DNA of 64,000 nt from CBDFLD01 sp965249005 (GTDB lineage Bacteria > Acidobacteriota > UBA6911). Below the pieces are notes generated by a model. That model had not been told where the DNA came from, ran no database searches, and saw nothing but the letters and a program-made list of their open reading frames with translations. Made by a program: the position numbers and the translations under genes. The stretch covers positions 682,001 through 746,000 of the forward strand of contig CBDFLD010000022.1 of NCBI GenBank assembly GCA_965249005.1, in the 5' to 3' direction. Positions 18,308 through 27,710 of the stretch are shown piece after piece. Every line of letters begins with the position of its first letter. The first letter of the stretch is position 1.

Positions 18308-18531
18308 CGCTAGGCAATGTCCGTCGAGCGCTTTCCGTCAAGCGCCTTCCGCTCGTGGATGTCATCAGGAAATAAGTGAGACTCAGATTGTACATTTGAG
18401 TATGGGTCTATATGTGGATCCAAACCAGGAAGATCATCAGCGGCACGATCAGGCTCGTGTTGGGAACGGGTATCGCAATCGTTTTCTTTCTTCTGTAGAG
18501 GGTACGGCGCTTATCTTCGAGGAGTCCTGGG

Positions 18532-21405
18532 ATGCGACCTAAGATAATTCTGGTGTGTGCGGTACTGCTGGTTATCGCGGCGGTAGGCTTGACCACGGTC
18601 AAGTCGACTCTTCAGACCCCACAATCCACTCTCCCGCAGGAACCGTTTTCTCTACGCATCTCCTTTGGACATGGTGAGAGAGTGCAGGAGCAGTGGACCG
18701 GGACGGTCACCGTCCGGGGAGCTGAGATTTCAGAATCCAAGGGCTGGCTGCTTCGTCCCGAAGATCGTCTCTCCCTCCATGCCTTCGATTTACAGACGAT
18801 CTATGGCCGAGCCCAAAGACCCGAAGAGAAGGGCATTCTGTTGCGGGGCCAGGGAGGGCCTGACGCGCGCATCCAGGTCGCCACCAATCGAGGGGATTTT
18901 TCATTTCGTATCAATGAGCTCGGGCCCGGTACGGTACTGGAGTTTCTGGATAAGGGAGTTCGAGTAGACGGGCTCCAGTCGACCTCCAAATTGACAGACG
19001 ACTTGAGAGATGATGATTATCCGTCGATCGCGGTTCTTGACGAAACCACGGCCTGGGCGGTGTGGCAATCCTACAGTGGGCAGGCCGAGGAGATCCGGCT
19101 CTCAAAATATGAGGGAAGCTGGAGAACCTTCACTCGGGTTCCGGGCACCTCGGGAGACGTGTGGAGACCACAGGTCGCCCTGGACAAAGACAAACGGCTG
19201 TGGGTTGTGTGGTCACAGCAAGTGGACGGAAACTTCGATCTCTATGCTCGGGCCCTGGATGAAAAAGAGAATCGCTGGCTGGAATTGATCCGGCTGAGTT
19301 CACACCCTCACCCTGACATCGATCATCATCTGATTTCAGACTCGAAAGGGGGCCTTTGGATTGTCTGGCAGGGCTTTCGCGGGGACAACTCCGACATCTT
19401 TCTGCGCCGCTCCGAGGGAGCTGACTGGTCGGAGGAAATCCGAGTGACGAATAGCCCCGCCAACGACTGGGAGCCTCAGATTGCTGTCGATGCCGAGGGC
19501 CGAGCCCATATCGTTTGGGACAGTTATCGAAACGGAAACTATGACGTCTTCCTTCGCAGCTATGTGAATGGCCATCTGGGCCCGGAGATCGCTGTCGCCG
19601 ACACGGCCAGGTTCGAAGCTCATGCCTCTGTGGCTGTCGGCCAGGGTCGGGTCTGGGTAGCCTGGGATGAGGGAGGAAGCAACTGGGGGAAAGACAGTGG
19701 TCCCACTACCGATCCCCAGTGGCTGGAGCACGGCCGGGAGACCTGGAACACCTGGCTGACACACCCCTCGTCACCAGGGGCTCGCCTCTACGAATCTCGT
19801 AGGTTGAAGCTGACAGTCTTCGAAGGGCAACAGAGAAAGGTCCCCGTTCAGGACCTGGAGGCAGCTTTGCTAGAGGTGGGCATACACGACCACGACTCCC
19901 CTCAGCTCCTCGTCGATCCAGGATCCGGGCGAGTCGGTGTGTTGTTTCACCTCTGGAATCAGGTGGGCGAGTGGACTCCCACTTTTCCTCATGAGTCTTC
20001 CCGGTACTGGGAACAGGCAGTGACGTTTTATGAAGGGGATCACTGGTCGCCGGTGGTGGCGCTGCCGGAGAGTTGGGGCCGGCTTTCCATGCGCTCCGAT
20101 GGGGCGTGGGCGCCCGACGGAAGCCTGTGGGTCGTGTGGCCGGCGGATGGGCGGCTCTCGAATCGATCTCATGCCCCGGTTGCGGGGAATATTTATACGG
20201 CCCGAATCCCCATGCAGACGGGCTCTGGAGCGGCTGAGTTGAAGGCATGGGAAGCACCGGAAGAGATCGAGATAGCTCCGGTCCACCTCAATGAGGCAGA
20301 CGACGTAGCGACGATCCGTTCCTACCGATCCTTCGTCCATGGGGTCGAGAACCGGATCGTGCGGGGGGACTTCCACCGTCATACAGAACTGTCGGAGGAT
20401 ACCGCCGGAGGCATGATCGAAGGTTCTCTGTTCGATTTCTATCGCTACATGCTGGATGTAGCCGCGATGGACTTCGGCGCCGTCACCGACCACAACGCCG
20501 GAGGCGACTACGAGTACTGGTGGTGGCTGACCGAGAAGAGTTGCGATCTCTATAATATCCCACGCCAGTTCACTACTTTTTACGCCTACGAGCGTAGCGT
20601 TTCGTTTCCGGGAGGGCATCGAAACGTTTTTCACACACGTCGTGGCGTTCCCGTGGTGTCGTTTTTCACCCGGGCTGACTTCAACCGGCGTCGACCAGCC
20701 GGTGCTCGTCATGAGACCCTGGTGGACGACGATACGCGGCTGCTGTATGAATCACTTCGCCAGACCGGAGGTATCTCCATTCCTCACACAACGGCATCGA
20801 ACATGGGCACCGATTGGCGTGACAACGACCCCGAGGTGGAGCCGGTGGTGGAGATCTTTCAGGGAGACCGGGTTTCCTACGAACACCCGGGAGGGCCGCG
20901 GGCCGCACGGTCTGCTGAGGATAGGCCCATCGGAGGTTATCAGGAAGCGGGCTTCGTTTGGAACGCTTATCGAAAGGGCTATCGTATCGGTACCATAGCC
21001 AGCTCCGATCACTGGTCCACCCATATCTCCTACGCCATGGTTTTCACGGAGCAGCCGACTCGAGAGGCCATCTTCGAAGCCATTCAGAAACGCCACACGT
21101 ATGGGGCTACCGACAACATCGTACTCGACGTTCGAATGGCTGAGCATTTCATGGGGGATGAGTTTGATTCATCCGAAGTACCCCCTCTTCAGATTCGGAT
21201 TGTAGGAACCAGCCCGGTGGCACAGGTGGAAGTGATCAAAAATGAAAAGATCATCTATACGGCAGCTCCCGACCGGCAGGACGTGACCTTGACCTTTCTG
21301 GATCAGGAGCCGACCCCTGGAACCAGCTATTACTATGTCCGCATGGTTCAGGAGGACAGTCAGGTGGCCTGGGGAAGTCCAATCTGGGTGAACTTGCGGC
21401 CTTAG
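18532..21405 (+). CDS. Exported beta-propeller plus PHP/DUF3604 metallohydrolase-like fusion
   Basis: This 957-residue protein has an N-terminal signal or anchor (residues 4-22). Residues about 150-600 contain repeated 'P-x-I-A-V-D...W-V-V-W' blades such as PQVALDKDKRLWVVWSQQ and PQIAVDAEGRAHIVWDSY, typical of a propeller. The remainder is a DUF3604/PHP-type domain starting at GDFHRHTELSED, with H615 and H617 forming the metal-binding HxH. Further likely ligands are D-H in TDHNAGGDYEY and SDHWSTH. The PHP fold usually supports phosphoesterase or other hydrolase chemistry. An upstream GAGGA supports the start. It stands as a single plus-strand gene. Confidence 0.82.
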   Translation: MRPKIILVCAVLLVIAAVGLTTVKSTLQTPQSTLPQEPFSLRISFGHGERVQEQWTGTVTVRGAEISESKGWLLRPEDRLSLHAFDLQTIYGRAQRPEEKGILLRGQGGPDARIQVATNRGDFSFRINELGPGTVLEFLDKGVRVDGLQSTSKLTDDLRDDDYPSIAVLDETTAWAVWQSYSGQAEEIRLSKYEGSWRTFTRVPGTSGDVWRPQVALDKDKRLWVVWSQQVDGNFDLYARALDEKENRWLELIRLSSHPHPDIDHHLISDSKGGLWIVWQGFRGDNSDIFLRRSEGADWSEEIRVTNSPANDWEPQIAVDAEGRAHIVWDSYRNGNYDVFLRSYVNGHLGPEIAVADTARFEAHASVAVGQGRVWVAWDEGGSNWGKDSGPTTDPQWLEHGRETWNTWLTHPSSPGARLYESRRLKLTVFEGQQRKVPVQDLEAALLEVGIHDHDSPQLLVDPGSGRVGVLFHLWNQVGEWTPTFPHESSRYWEQAVTFYEGDHWSPVVALPESWGRLSMRSDGAWAPDGSLWVVWPADGRLSNRSHAPVAGNIYTARIPMQTGSGAAELKAWEAPEEIEIAPVHLNEADDVATIRSYRSFVHGVENRIVRGDFHRHTELSEDTAGGMIEGSLFDFYRYMLDVAAMDFGAVTDHNAGGDYEYWWWLTEKSCDLYNIPRQFTTFYAYERSVSFPGGHRNVFHTRRGVPVVSFFTRADFNRRRPAGARHETLVDDDTRLLYESLRQTGGISIPHTTASNMGTDWRDNDPEVEPVVEIFQGDRVSYEHPGGPRAARSAEDRPIGGYQEAGFVWNAYRKGYRIGTIASSDHWSTHISYAMVFTEQPTREAIFEAIQKRHTYGATDNIVLDVRMAEHFMGDEFDSSEVPPLQIRIVGTSPVAQVEVIKNEKIIYTAAPDRQDVTLTFLDQEPTPGTSYYYVRMVQEDSQVAWGSPIWVNLRP

Positions 21406-21639
21406 TACTCCTGTTCGTAAATACGGTAACGTTTGCGGGTGGGGCTTGTGAGGCAAGGTCGCGAAGATGAGGAGGAGGCGATGTGGTGACATCGTCGTCG
21501 ACGAACGACTCCGCGAAAAGCGACAACCCGGCGACAAGCCCTAAAGAGATCGCCCACAACCCCCATGCGCCCAGAGGGTCACAGGCGGTACGCAGTTCTT
21601 GAAAACTCTGAGTCCTACGAATGAGCCAAGGACCTTTTA

Positions 21640-21800
21640 AGAGAGCCTTGCTCGGTAAAGGCATGGGTCTGTTGCGTAGCCCCATTTTGGCAGCTGAATT
21701 GGAGGTCACAAATTGTGACCTCCAATTCGTAGACCAGCAAGGTGAGCTTGTGTGCCTTCCGCCAAACACGCAGCTTTCTGAACGTTCCCATACCTCAGTG
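21640..21800 (-). pseudogene. Remnant of an ORF6N/KilA-type DNA-binding domain gene
   Basis: On the minus strand the stretch TNWRSQFVTSNSAAKMGLRN closely follows the conserved core of ORF6N-domain proteins (phage-type regulators), but the following PYAFTEQG region is degenerate (RPMPLPSKALL). No start or complete domain can be assembled. The rest of the 21.4-21.87 kb interval contains nothing else I can recognise. The family resemblance is from memory of the motif. Confidence 0.4.
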
Positions 21801-21866
21801 TATGATCTGCGATCCAACTATTTCCGGGTAAAATCCAAGGGCGGTTGGCAGACGGCACTATACGGA

Positions 21867-21917
21867 AAGCGGTCAGGGGTCAGCGGTCGGCGGTGAGCGG
21901 TCAGCGGCAAGCGGTCC
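21867..21917. repeat. Heptamer array (xxCGGTCAG type) at the mutase-subunit 3' end
   Basis: Tandem 7-bp units of GCGGTCA/GGGGTCA/GCGGTCG/GCGGTGA/GCGGCAA run across the stop codon of the B12-binding subunit gene. They encode its terminal residues (RGPLAADRSPPTADP) on the minus strand. Confidence 0.85.
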
Positions 21918-22415
21918 GCGCCTTTCAGTACGGACCCTGCCTTCGATGTGTTCGATGATCTCGCTGAAAGGAGTACCCGCGCTGTAGTTTCCCGTCACGC
22001 CGATCCCTTCCAGGAAGGGAATGTCTTCATCGGGAATCACTCCACCTGCGACGACGCAGATATCCATGGCGTCGTATTTCTTGACCAGCTCCATGACGTC
22101 CGCGGCGATCACTCTCATGGTCCCACAATGATCGCTCAGCGCGATCACGTCCACGTCTTCGTCCATGGCGGCTTTGACCACCTGATCGGCCGTCTTGAAT
22201 TTCCCCAGGAAGATGACCTCCATGCCGGCATCGCGCAGTGCCTTCGCCAGAGCCAGGATTCCCCGATCGTGCGGATCGAAGCCGATTTTGCCAATGATGA
22301 CGCGAATCCTCTGACCGACCTTTTCCCTAACCAAAAAATCACCAGTATGAAGAGAAGCTGAAAGCCGATGGCTGATAGCTGACAGCTGAAAAGCTGACAG
22401 CTTCTTAAGCCACAA
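21873..22415 (-). CDS. B12-binding small subunit of an acyl-CoA mutase
   Basis: The core (about 40-170 of 180 residues) is the cobalamin-binding domain of methylmalonyl-CoA-mutase-type enzymes. It has DxHxxG as D47-PHDR-G52 with H49 as lower axial ligand, then ALSDHCGT, VVAGGVIP and GVTGNYSAGT. The first ~28 residues are translated heptamer repeat (LSAFQLSAISHRLSAS), so the natural start may instead be the TTG at 22334 just before VREKVGQRIR. The last ~15 residues come from a second heptamer array. The gene overlaps or directly follows the large-subunit gene and should form a heterodimer with it. Confidence 0.82.
   Translation of the reverse strand: MWLKKLSAFQLSAISHRLSASLHTGDFLVREKVGQRIRVIIGKIGFDPHDRGILALAKALRDAGMEVIFLGKFKTADQVVKAAMDEDVDVIALSDHCGTMRVIAADVMELVKKYDAMDICVVAGGVIPDEDIPFLEGIGVTGNYSAGTPFSEIIEHIEGRVRTERRGPLAADRSPPTADP
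22360..22402. repeat. Heptamer repeats between the two mutase genes
   Basis: Units such as GCTGAAA, GCCGATG, GCTGATA, GCTGACA lie between the large-subunit stop (22405) and the probable true start of the small subunit. The array stays open in the small-subunit frame. Confidence 0.85.
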
Positions 22416-24099
22416 CCTCTTTCAGGAAGGCGGGCGGATCCACCAGCTCGTACGGATCGTAGGAGTAGTTGCAACCGAGTCGCATGGCCCCGATCATTTC
22501 CCCGACCGTGGCGTAAGCCTTGGCGGCTTCGATGGCCGGACGGACAATATTCTCGCCCTTCTTTGCGGCCTCCATTAGATCGATCAGCGCCTTTTCAGCC
22601 TTTTCTTTATCACGCGACACTCTCAATTGCTTGACCCGCTGAATCGACCCATAGCGCTTCTCGTCCGGGGGAACCTTGTAGGCGCTGTCTTTGATGAGCT
22701 TGCTGATCGGCCCGTCCGGTCCGCGGAAGCAGTTGACCCCCGCGATCGGTCGTTTTCCCTCATCGATTTCGGAATGGACTCGTGTGGTGGTGTCGTCGAA
22801 CTGTTGTTTGAGCCACCCCGACTCGAGCACTTTCCACATGCCGCCCCGAGTATCAACTTCGTCGAGTAACGCCGTGACTTTCTCTTCGATCTGATTCGTG
22901 AGCCACTCGACGTAATAGGAACCGCCCAACGGATCCGCGACCAACGGAATGTTGGCCTCATGGGTGATGATATGTTGCGCGTCGAGCTCGAAGATGCGCG
23001 ACTCCTCCGAAGGGAGGCCAAAAGGCTCGTCGATTCCCGACGGATCAACCGATTGCACTCCTCCGAGAACGGCGGCCAGCATTTGAAGGGTGACCCGCGC
23101 GGTATTGTTGATCGGTTTTTGAGGGTAGATCGAATTGCCGGCCGTCCGGATGCCGATGCGGCAAGCCATGGCCCGAGGGTTGGTGGCGCCGAATCGCTCC
23201 TTGACGATCTTGGCCCACATGCGCCGAATCGCGCGGAACTTGCACACCGTTTCGAAGAAGTCACTCTCGGCGCTCATGGAAAACACCATCGGCCGCATGG
23301 AATCGACCTCGAGGTTGCCGCTGGCAAGAGCATCCCCGTAGTATTGAACGGCGTTTCCGAGCGCGAACGCTACCTCCTGGATCGAATCGATTCCCATGTC
23401 CCGCATGTCATAGCCACACGGGGTACAGGGGTGCCATTTGGGTGTGTGGGTGTTGCCAAACTGGATCAGGTCTTGATTGGCCCGGCGAGCGAGATCAAAC
23501 GGAAACTCCGGAGTGCCGTAGACGATGTAGGCGTGAATCGGATCGTTGATGTTGGTGCCACGGAGCTTGCTGAGCTCCAGTCCCCGTTTTTCCAGCAGCG
23601 AGACAAGAAAGATATAGGTGAAGAAGCTCCCCGACGGGGTCGAGTTGGCGGACTCCAGATCGATGTTTTCCATCGGGATGCCGTCCAGCATGGTCTCGTA
23701 CTCGGTCAACGCGAAGGTCGGGTTTCCGTTGCACATGACGTCGTAGCGGGCCAGGGGATGATCGGGATCGGCACCCGAGAGCGTGGACGTATCGGTCAAG
23801 ACCCTCAATCCGGTCTGGCCGGCATCGATGTACTTCTTGAAGGCGCGATTCGTCTCCTCCGGCGTGGCGTAGCAGACGATGAAGGACTTCAACCAGAGCC
23901 GGTCCCGGTACATGTTCTTGTATATGCCCCGGGTATAAGGATACTCACCAGGGTTGCCGAGATCGTTCGCATACTCGACGCCCTCGACGTCTTGAGGCCC
24001 GAATACTGGCTTCACCTCAATGTCGCTCTGGGTCGCGCTGCGCACCAGCCCACCGCTCGCTCGATCGTAGTTGACATCCTTCTTGACATCCTTCTTCAT
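22405..24099 (-). CDS. Methylmalonyl-CoA-mutase-like large subunit, divergent active site
   Basis: The 564-residue protein aligns by eye along the whole large-subunit barrel: GEYPYTRGIYKNMY (51-64), PEETNRAFKKYIDAGQTGL, CRIGIRTAGNSI, NNTARVTLQMLAAVLGGVQS, LVADPLGGSYYVEWLT. Key substrate-pocket positions differ from methylmalonyl-CoA mutase. The usual WTIRQYAGF stretch reads LWLKSFIVCY (68-77), the GYHM histidine is replaced by aspartate (GYDM, D231), and the SMTMNG-type radical loop reads DLESANSTPSG. It is therefore probably a B12-dependent acyl-CoA mutase acting on another branched or hydroxy acyl-CoA. The N-terminal repeat KKDVKKDV is a 12-bp duplication. Confidence 0.85.
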   Translation of the reverse strand: MKKDVKKDVNYDRASGGLVRSATQSDIEVKPVFGPQDVEGVEYANDLGNPGEYPYTRGIYKNMYRDRLWLKSFIVCYATPEETNRAFKKYIDAGQTGLRVLTDTSTLSGADPDHPLARYDVMCNGNPTFALTEYETMLDGIPMENIDLESANSTPSGSFFTYIFLVSLLEKRGLELSKLRGTNINDPIHAYIVYGTPEFPFDLARRANQDLIQFGNTHTPKWHPCTPCGYDMRDMGIDSIQEVAFALGNAVQYYGDALASGNLEVDSMRPMVFSMSAESDFFETVCKFRAIRRMWAKIVKERFGATNPRAMACRIGIRTAGNSIYPQKPINNTARVTLQMLAAVLGGVQSVDPSGIDEPFGLPSEESRIFELDAQHIITHEANIPLVADPLGGSYYVEWLTNQIEEKVTALLDEVDTRGGMWKVLESGWLKQQFDDTTTRVHSEIDEGKRPIAGVNCFRGPDGPISKLIKDSAYKVPPDEKRYGSIQRVKQLRVSRDKEKAEKALIDLMEAAKKGENIVRPAIEAAKAYATVGEMIGAMRLGCNYSYDPYELVDPPAFLKEVVA

Positions 24100-24392
24100 T
24101 CACTACCCTCCATCAGAGTTGACGCCCAATTCTAGCACGTATTGGCAGATTCCAGGTTCTCTAATCATTCGCGAATGCCGCTGAAAAGCGATCGAAAGTA
24201 GTCTGCGTTTGATTTGATCTGACACGGCGACAGTTGTAAACTGATAATCAGGTAGCAGCGTAACCTGGACTGAAGAAATCGGCTCAATTCGAAGACGGCT
24301 ATCCCGACTCGATGCGAGCTCGCCGGCTCAACGGCCAAAAGTTCCCTGAGAACTTGAACCCGTCATTTGGGCACGAAATGGGCAACAATATA

Positions 24393-26015
24393 ATGATTGG
24401 AAAGAAACGTTTCTTGATCATCATCCTCCTTCACGGGATCCTTCTCGTAACATTTCAAGCGCCAGCCGCCGCCCAAGATCAGGGTATCGGAGAAAGCGTC
24501 AAGACCGCAGAGAGGTTAAAAGTGTACCTCACTGGAACGGTCACCTTAGAAGACGGCAAGCCCCCCGAGGGAATGCAGCAAGTCGAGTTGCTGTGCGGCA
24601 ACCAGATAAGACAGCAGGTTTTTCTGGATAGCAAGGGGCGTTTTATTATAGAGGTGGGCGAAGGCACGCGGACAACTTGGGCGGATGCAAGCACGGGGGC
24701 CCCGGAGGCCGGAATCCCCGACCCCTCGGGAGGCATAGTTATACCGGCAGACCCGAACGATCCGACTACCCGAGAGGAGAGTTTCGGAAACAGTCCCCTG
24801 CGGGGGATTGGCGAGATCGACCTCACCGATTGCGAACTTCGAGTTCAACGACGTCCCGGTTTTACCTCGGAGCGTATCTTGCTGGGCCTTCGTAGCGTGT
24901 TTGACAAGACGGAAGTGGGCACGATCGTTTTGAGACCAACGTCGCGCCCCTCCGGAAACACGATCAGCGCGAAACCCGCGATACGCACCGAGGCATTGAA
25001 AGCCTACGAACAAGCTCGGACAGAAATGCAAAGCGAGCAGGTCAGCTACTCCAAGGCGAGAGAAAAACTGGAGAAAGCAGTCAAGCTGCATCCGGAGTAT
25101 GCCCCTGCATGGAACCTCCTCGGTCATGCCCAGCTTGGATTGGACGATCCGGTCGCTGCGCGGGGTTCGTTTCAAAAGGCCATCGATACGGATCCGAGTT
25201 TCGTCAGCCCCTATATCGAGCTGACTCGCATGGCGGTCGGAAAGGAGCAATGGAGTAAGGCGGTGGAATTGACCGGCAGGGCCAAAGAGTTGGATCCCAC
25301 GAAGCACCAGATTCGATACTACGATGGATTGGCAAATTACCATTTGGGTCAGTTCGAGGTTGCCGAGGAGTCCTTTCGCTTTCTGGAACAGGGAGGGCAT
25401 TGGCAGCAATTCCCCACGGTGTACTTCTTTCTGGGAATGATGGACGCCCAAAAAGGGGAAATCGCATTGGCCATGGATGAGTTTCGCAAGTGTCTGAAGT
25501 ATGCCCCGGAAACGCTCGTTCCAAAAGAGACCAGAGAACAGATGGCAAGACAGCTGCAAAGCTGGGAACAACAGCTCCGAGCGGAGAACGAAACGCACGA
25601 CGCCGTGTTTGTTGAGGAGCCGGCTGACCCGGCTGACCCGGCTGACAATGCAGGCAACGTCGATGTGGCCGGCAGTAATGGCCCAGCGATCAAAGAGCTT
25701 CCCGCTGAGTTGGCGGAGGCGAATCCTAATACGATATGGGTCGGCCTGAGTCCGATTCGCATGGTGGTCACAACCGTCCCGGCTGGCGTCCTGATCGAAA
25801 GGGTGAGCTGGAGGGACGGCGCTTGGCTGGGCGGTTTGCGTAAAGACGACATCGTCATATCGCTGAACGGGGAGAAACCGGATAAGGCCCAGTTCGGGAA
25901 TATTTTTCTCCGCATCAGTCGTGGGGAAATGGCACAGGCTGTTTTCAGCGTGCGGCGTGGTGGCGAGGAGCTCAGATTCCAGGTTCGCCGGTTCCAGGGA
26001 CAAAAGACACAATAG
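24393..26015 (+). CDS. Exported TPR protein with C-terminal PDZ domain
   Basis: The most likely start (24393) gives 540 residues and a signal peptide ending PAAAQ; an in-frame ATG 15 bp upstream is possible. After a beta-rich N-terminal region (about 40-190), TPR-like helices run from about 195 to 385 (for example AWNLLGHAQLGLDDPVAARG, YYDGLANYHLGQFEVAEESF). An in-frame 9-bp repeat (EPADPADPADNAG) forms a linker. A PDZ-like domain closes the protein (TTVPAGVLIERVSWRDGAWL ... GGLRKDDIVISLNGEKP). PDZ-TPR combinations suggest envelope protein binding or quality control. No catalytic motif is seen. Confidence 0.78.
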   Translation: MIGKKRFLIIILLHGILLVTFQAPAAAQDQGIGESVKTAERLKVYLTGTVTLEDGKPPEGMQQVELLCGNQIRQQVFLDSKGRFIIEVGEGTRTTWADASTGAPEAGIPDPSGGIVIPADPNDPTTREESFGNSPLRGIGEIDLTDCELRVQRRPGFTSERILLGLRSVFDKTEVGTIVLRPTSRPSGNTISAKPAIRTEALKAYEQARTEMQSEQVSYSKAREKLEKAVKLHPEYAPAWNLLGHAQLGLDDPVAARGSFQKAIDTDPSFVSPYIELTRMAVGKEQWSKAVELTGRAKELDPTKHQIRYYDGLANYHLGQFEVAEESFRFLEQGGHWQQFPTVYFFLGMMDAQKGEIALAMDEFRKCLKYAPETLVPKETREQMARQLQSWEQQLRAENETHDAVFVEEPADPADPADNAGNVDVAGSNGPAIKELPAELAEANPNTIWVGLSPIRMVVTTVPAGVLIERVSWRDGAWLGGLRKDDIVISLNGEKPDKAQFGNIFLRISRGEMAQAVFSVRRGGEELRFQVRRFQGQKTQ

Positions 26016-26810
26016 GGTGATACGCCCCCGTGGGGCCGGACTAAAACCCGGATGGGCCAGCAATGAGCAACGATGGGCAACATTGATTATTGATGATATC
26101 GACTATCAAGGAGACGCCTTGCGGTGTGTCTCTACGGAGGACCCCATGAATAGACCTTTGAGAGGTATCGCAACGTGGCTGATGATCTTCCTATCTGTGG
26201 TATCTGTGGCGTCTTTCACTGCCGTTGGCGCGCGGGCCAAAGATAAAAAGCCCAAGCCGGAGGATGTGATCAAAAAACACCTGGAATCGTTAGGAGACCT
26301 GGACGCCATTTACGAGCGGAAGAGCCTGAAGGCGGAGGGCGCTACGACAATGGAGGTTGTAGTCGGCGGCAGTGGACGGTTGCAGGGCCCGGCGACGCTT
26401 CTCTCCGATGGCGATAAACTGCGCATGTCGATGGTCTTTGGCATCAACGAATATCCCGGAGAAGACGTCGCTTACGATGGGCAGACCGTCGAGACAGGTT
26501 ACGTGCAGCCTGGAGTGCGCTCGAAGCTGGGCCAGTTTCTCTACGATTTCGACCAGATCCTGTCAGAGGGACTCTTCGGCGGTGTACTGTCGACTTCGTG
26601 GTCGCTCTTGGATTTGGAGAATCGGAGGCCGAAGCTCAAGTACGAGGGCCTCAAAAAGCTGGACGGCCAGAAGTACCACACGGTGAGATATCGGCGCCGT
26701 GAGGGAGGGGACGTGCAAACCCGGCTCTATTTTGATACCGAGGCGTTCCGGCACTGCCATACCGTCTACAGAGTGTGTAGCGCACCCGGTTCCTTGGACA
26801 CAAGTTTGAG

Positions 26811-27710
26811 CTACGCCGCCTGGCGTAGCTTGTGCGCCTCGCGTGCCTCGATCGGTGTTTGATAATCGATCTTCTCGAGACGCCAGGTCTTGTTGTACAA
26901 CTCCACGAACTCGGCCACGGCGGCACGCACCTTCTGGAGGTTCTGGAAGATTCTCCCGTGGATCGCTTGGTCCTTGAGCGTGCGATTCCACCGCTCCGCA
27001 ACTCCGTTCGTTTCCGGTTCCTCGACAAAACCGAAGCTGGGACGGATGCCCCAGCACCGGATCTGGTTGAGGAAGTGATCCGACAGGTACTGGGAGCCGT
27101 GGTCCATCCGGAGCGCCAGCCCCCGGGCAACGTCGGAGTCAATGGAACCATAGAGGCGCAGCAGACCCTGCGAGATCGGCTCCAACGCCGCGAAGCGGCT
27201 ACCGACCTTGCACACGTGCCACCCCACACACTCCGCGTTCCAGTGCTCCACCGCCGCGAAAATCCAGACCCACCCGTCATCGAGCGTGAACACCCGCACT
27301 CCGTCGGTCCCCCACATCACGTTCGGCGCCAGGGTGACGATCTTCCCATCGTGTGCCTTCGTTCCACCCTGGCGTCCGCGGTGTGGTGAGAGCAACTCAT
27401 GCTCTCGCATGACCCGCAGCACCCGCTTGCGCGCAACCCGGATCCCGTCCAAGATCCGAAGCCGCGCGTGGACCTTACGATGACCCTCGCCCTGGAACGG
27501 TGAGCGCTCCAGATCGGCCTGGATCGCCTCCAAAAGCTTCTCGTCCGACACCTTGGGCTGGGGACCCCGCCGAGTGGGTTCCTCGCCCTCCTGCCGCTTC
27601 TGCTCGCTTGTCCGCCGGGCGTAGAGCGCCGAGCGCGAGCGCTCCCAGGCCTGACACACGCGCTGGATCCCGTAACGTTGACCCGTGGCTTCGGAGATCG
27701 TCTCGCTCAT
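26811..27710 (-). CDS. IS3-family transposase OrfB (DDE integrase)
   Basis: The 299-residue transposase starts at the ATG at 27710 (MSETISEATGQRYG), which overlaps the orfA stop as ATGA. The rve-type catalytic domain shows D136 (WGTDGV), D203 (RMDHGSQY) and E239 (NGVAERWNR), with exactly 35 residues between the last two, as in the IS3 family DD35E set. An HTH_21-like region is at about residues 50-115 (HRKVHARLRILDGIRVARKRVLRVM). Sequence upstream in the same frame lies inside orfA and is not part of the protein unless a frameshift fuses them. It appears intact. Confidence 0.92.
   Translation of the reverse strand: MSETISEATGQRYGIQRVCQAWERSRSALYARRTSEQKRQEGEEPTRRGPQPKVSDEKLLEAIQADLERSPFQGEGHRKVHARLRILDGIRVARKRVLRVMREHELLSPHRGRQGGTKAHDGKIVTLAPNVMWGTDGVRVFTLDDGWVWIFAAVEHWNAECVGWHVCKVGSRFAALEPISQGLLRLYGSIDSDVARGLALRMDHGSQYLSDHFLNQIRCWGIRPSFGFVEEPETNGVAERWNRTLKDQAIHGRIFQNLQKVRAAVAEFVELYNKTWRLEKIDYQTPIEAREAHKLRQAA

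Noticed and set aside
21696..21728. 33-bp near-perfect palindrome GAATTGGAGGTCACAA...
   Set aside because: At first it looked like an operator. On the minus strand it encodes NWRSQFVTSNS, the conserved ORF6N-type motif, so the symmetry is explained by coding origin in a gene remnant.
22960..24135. 391-codon plus-strand frame opposite the mutase large subunit
   Set aside because: Shadow frame; the opposite strand has unmistakable mutase motifs over its full length.
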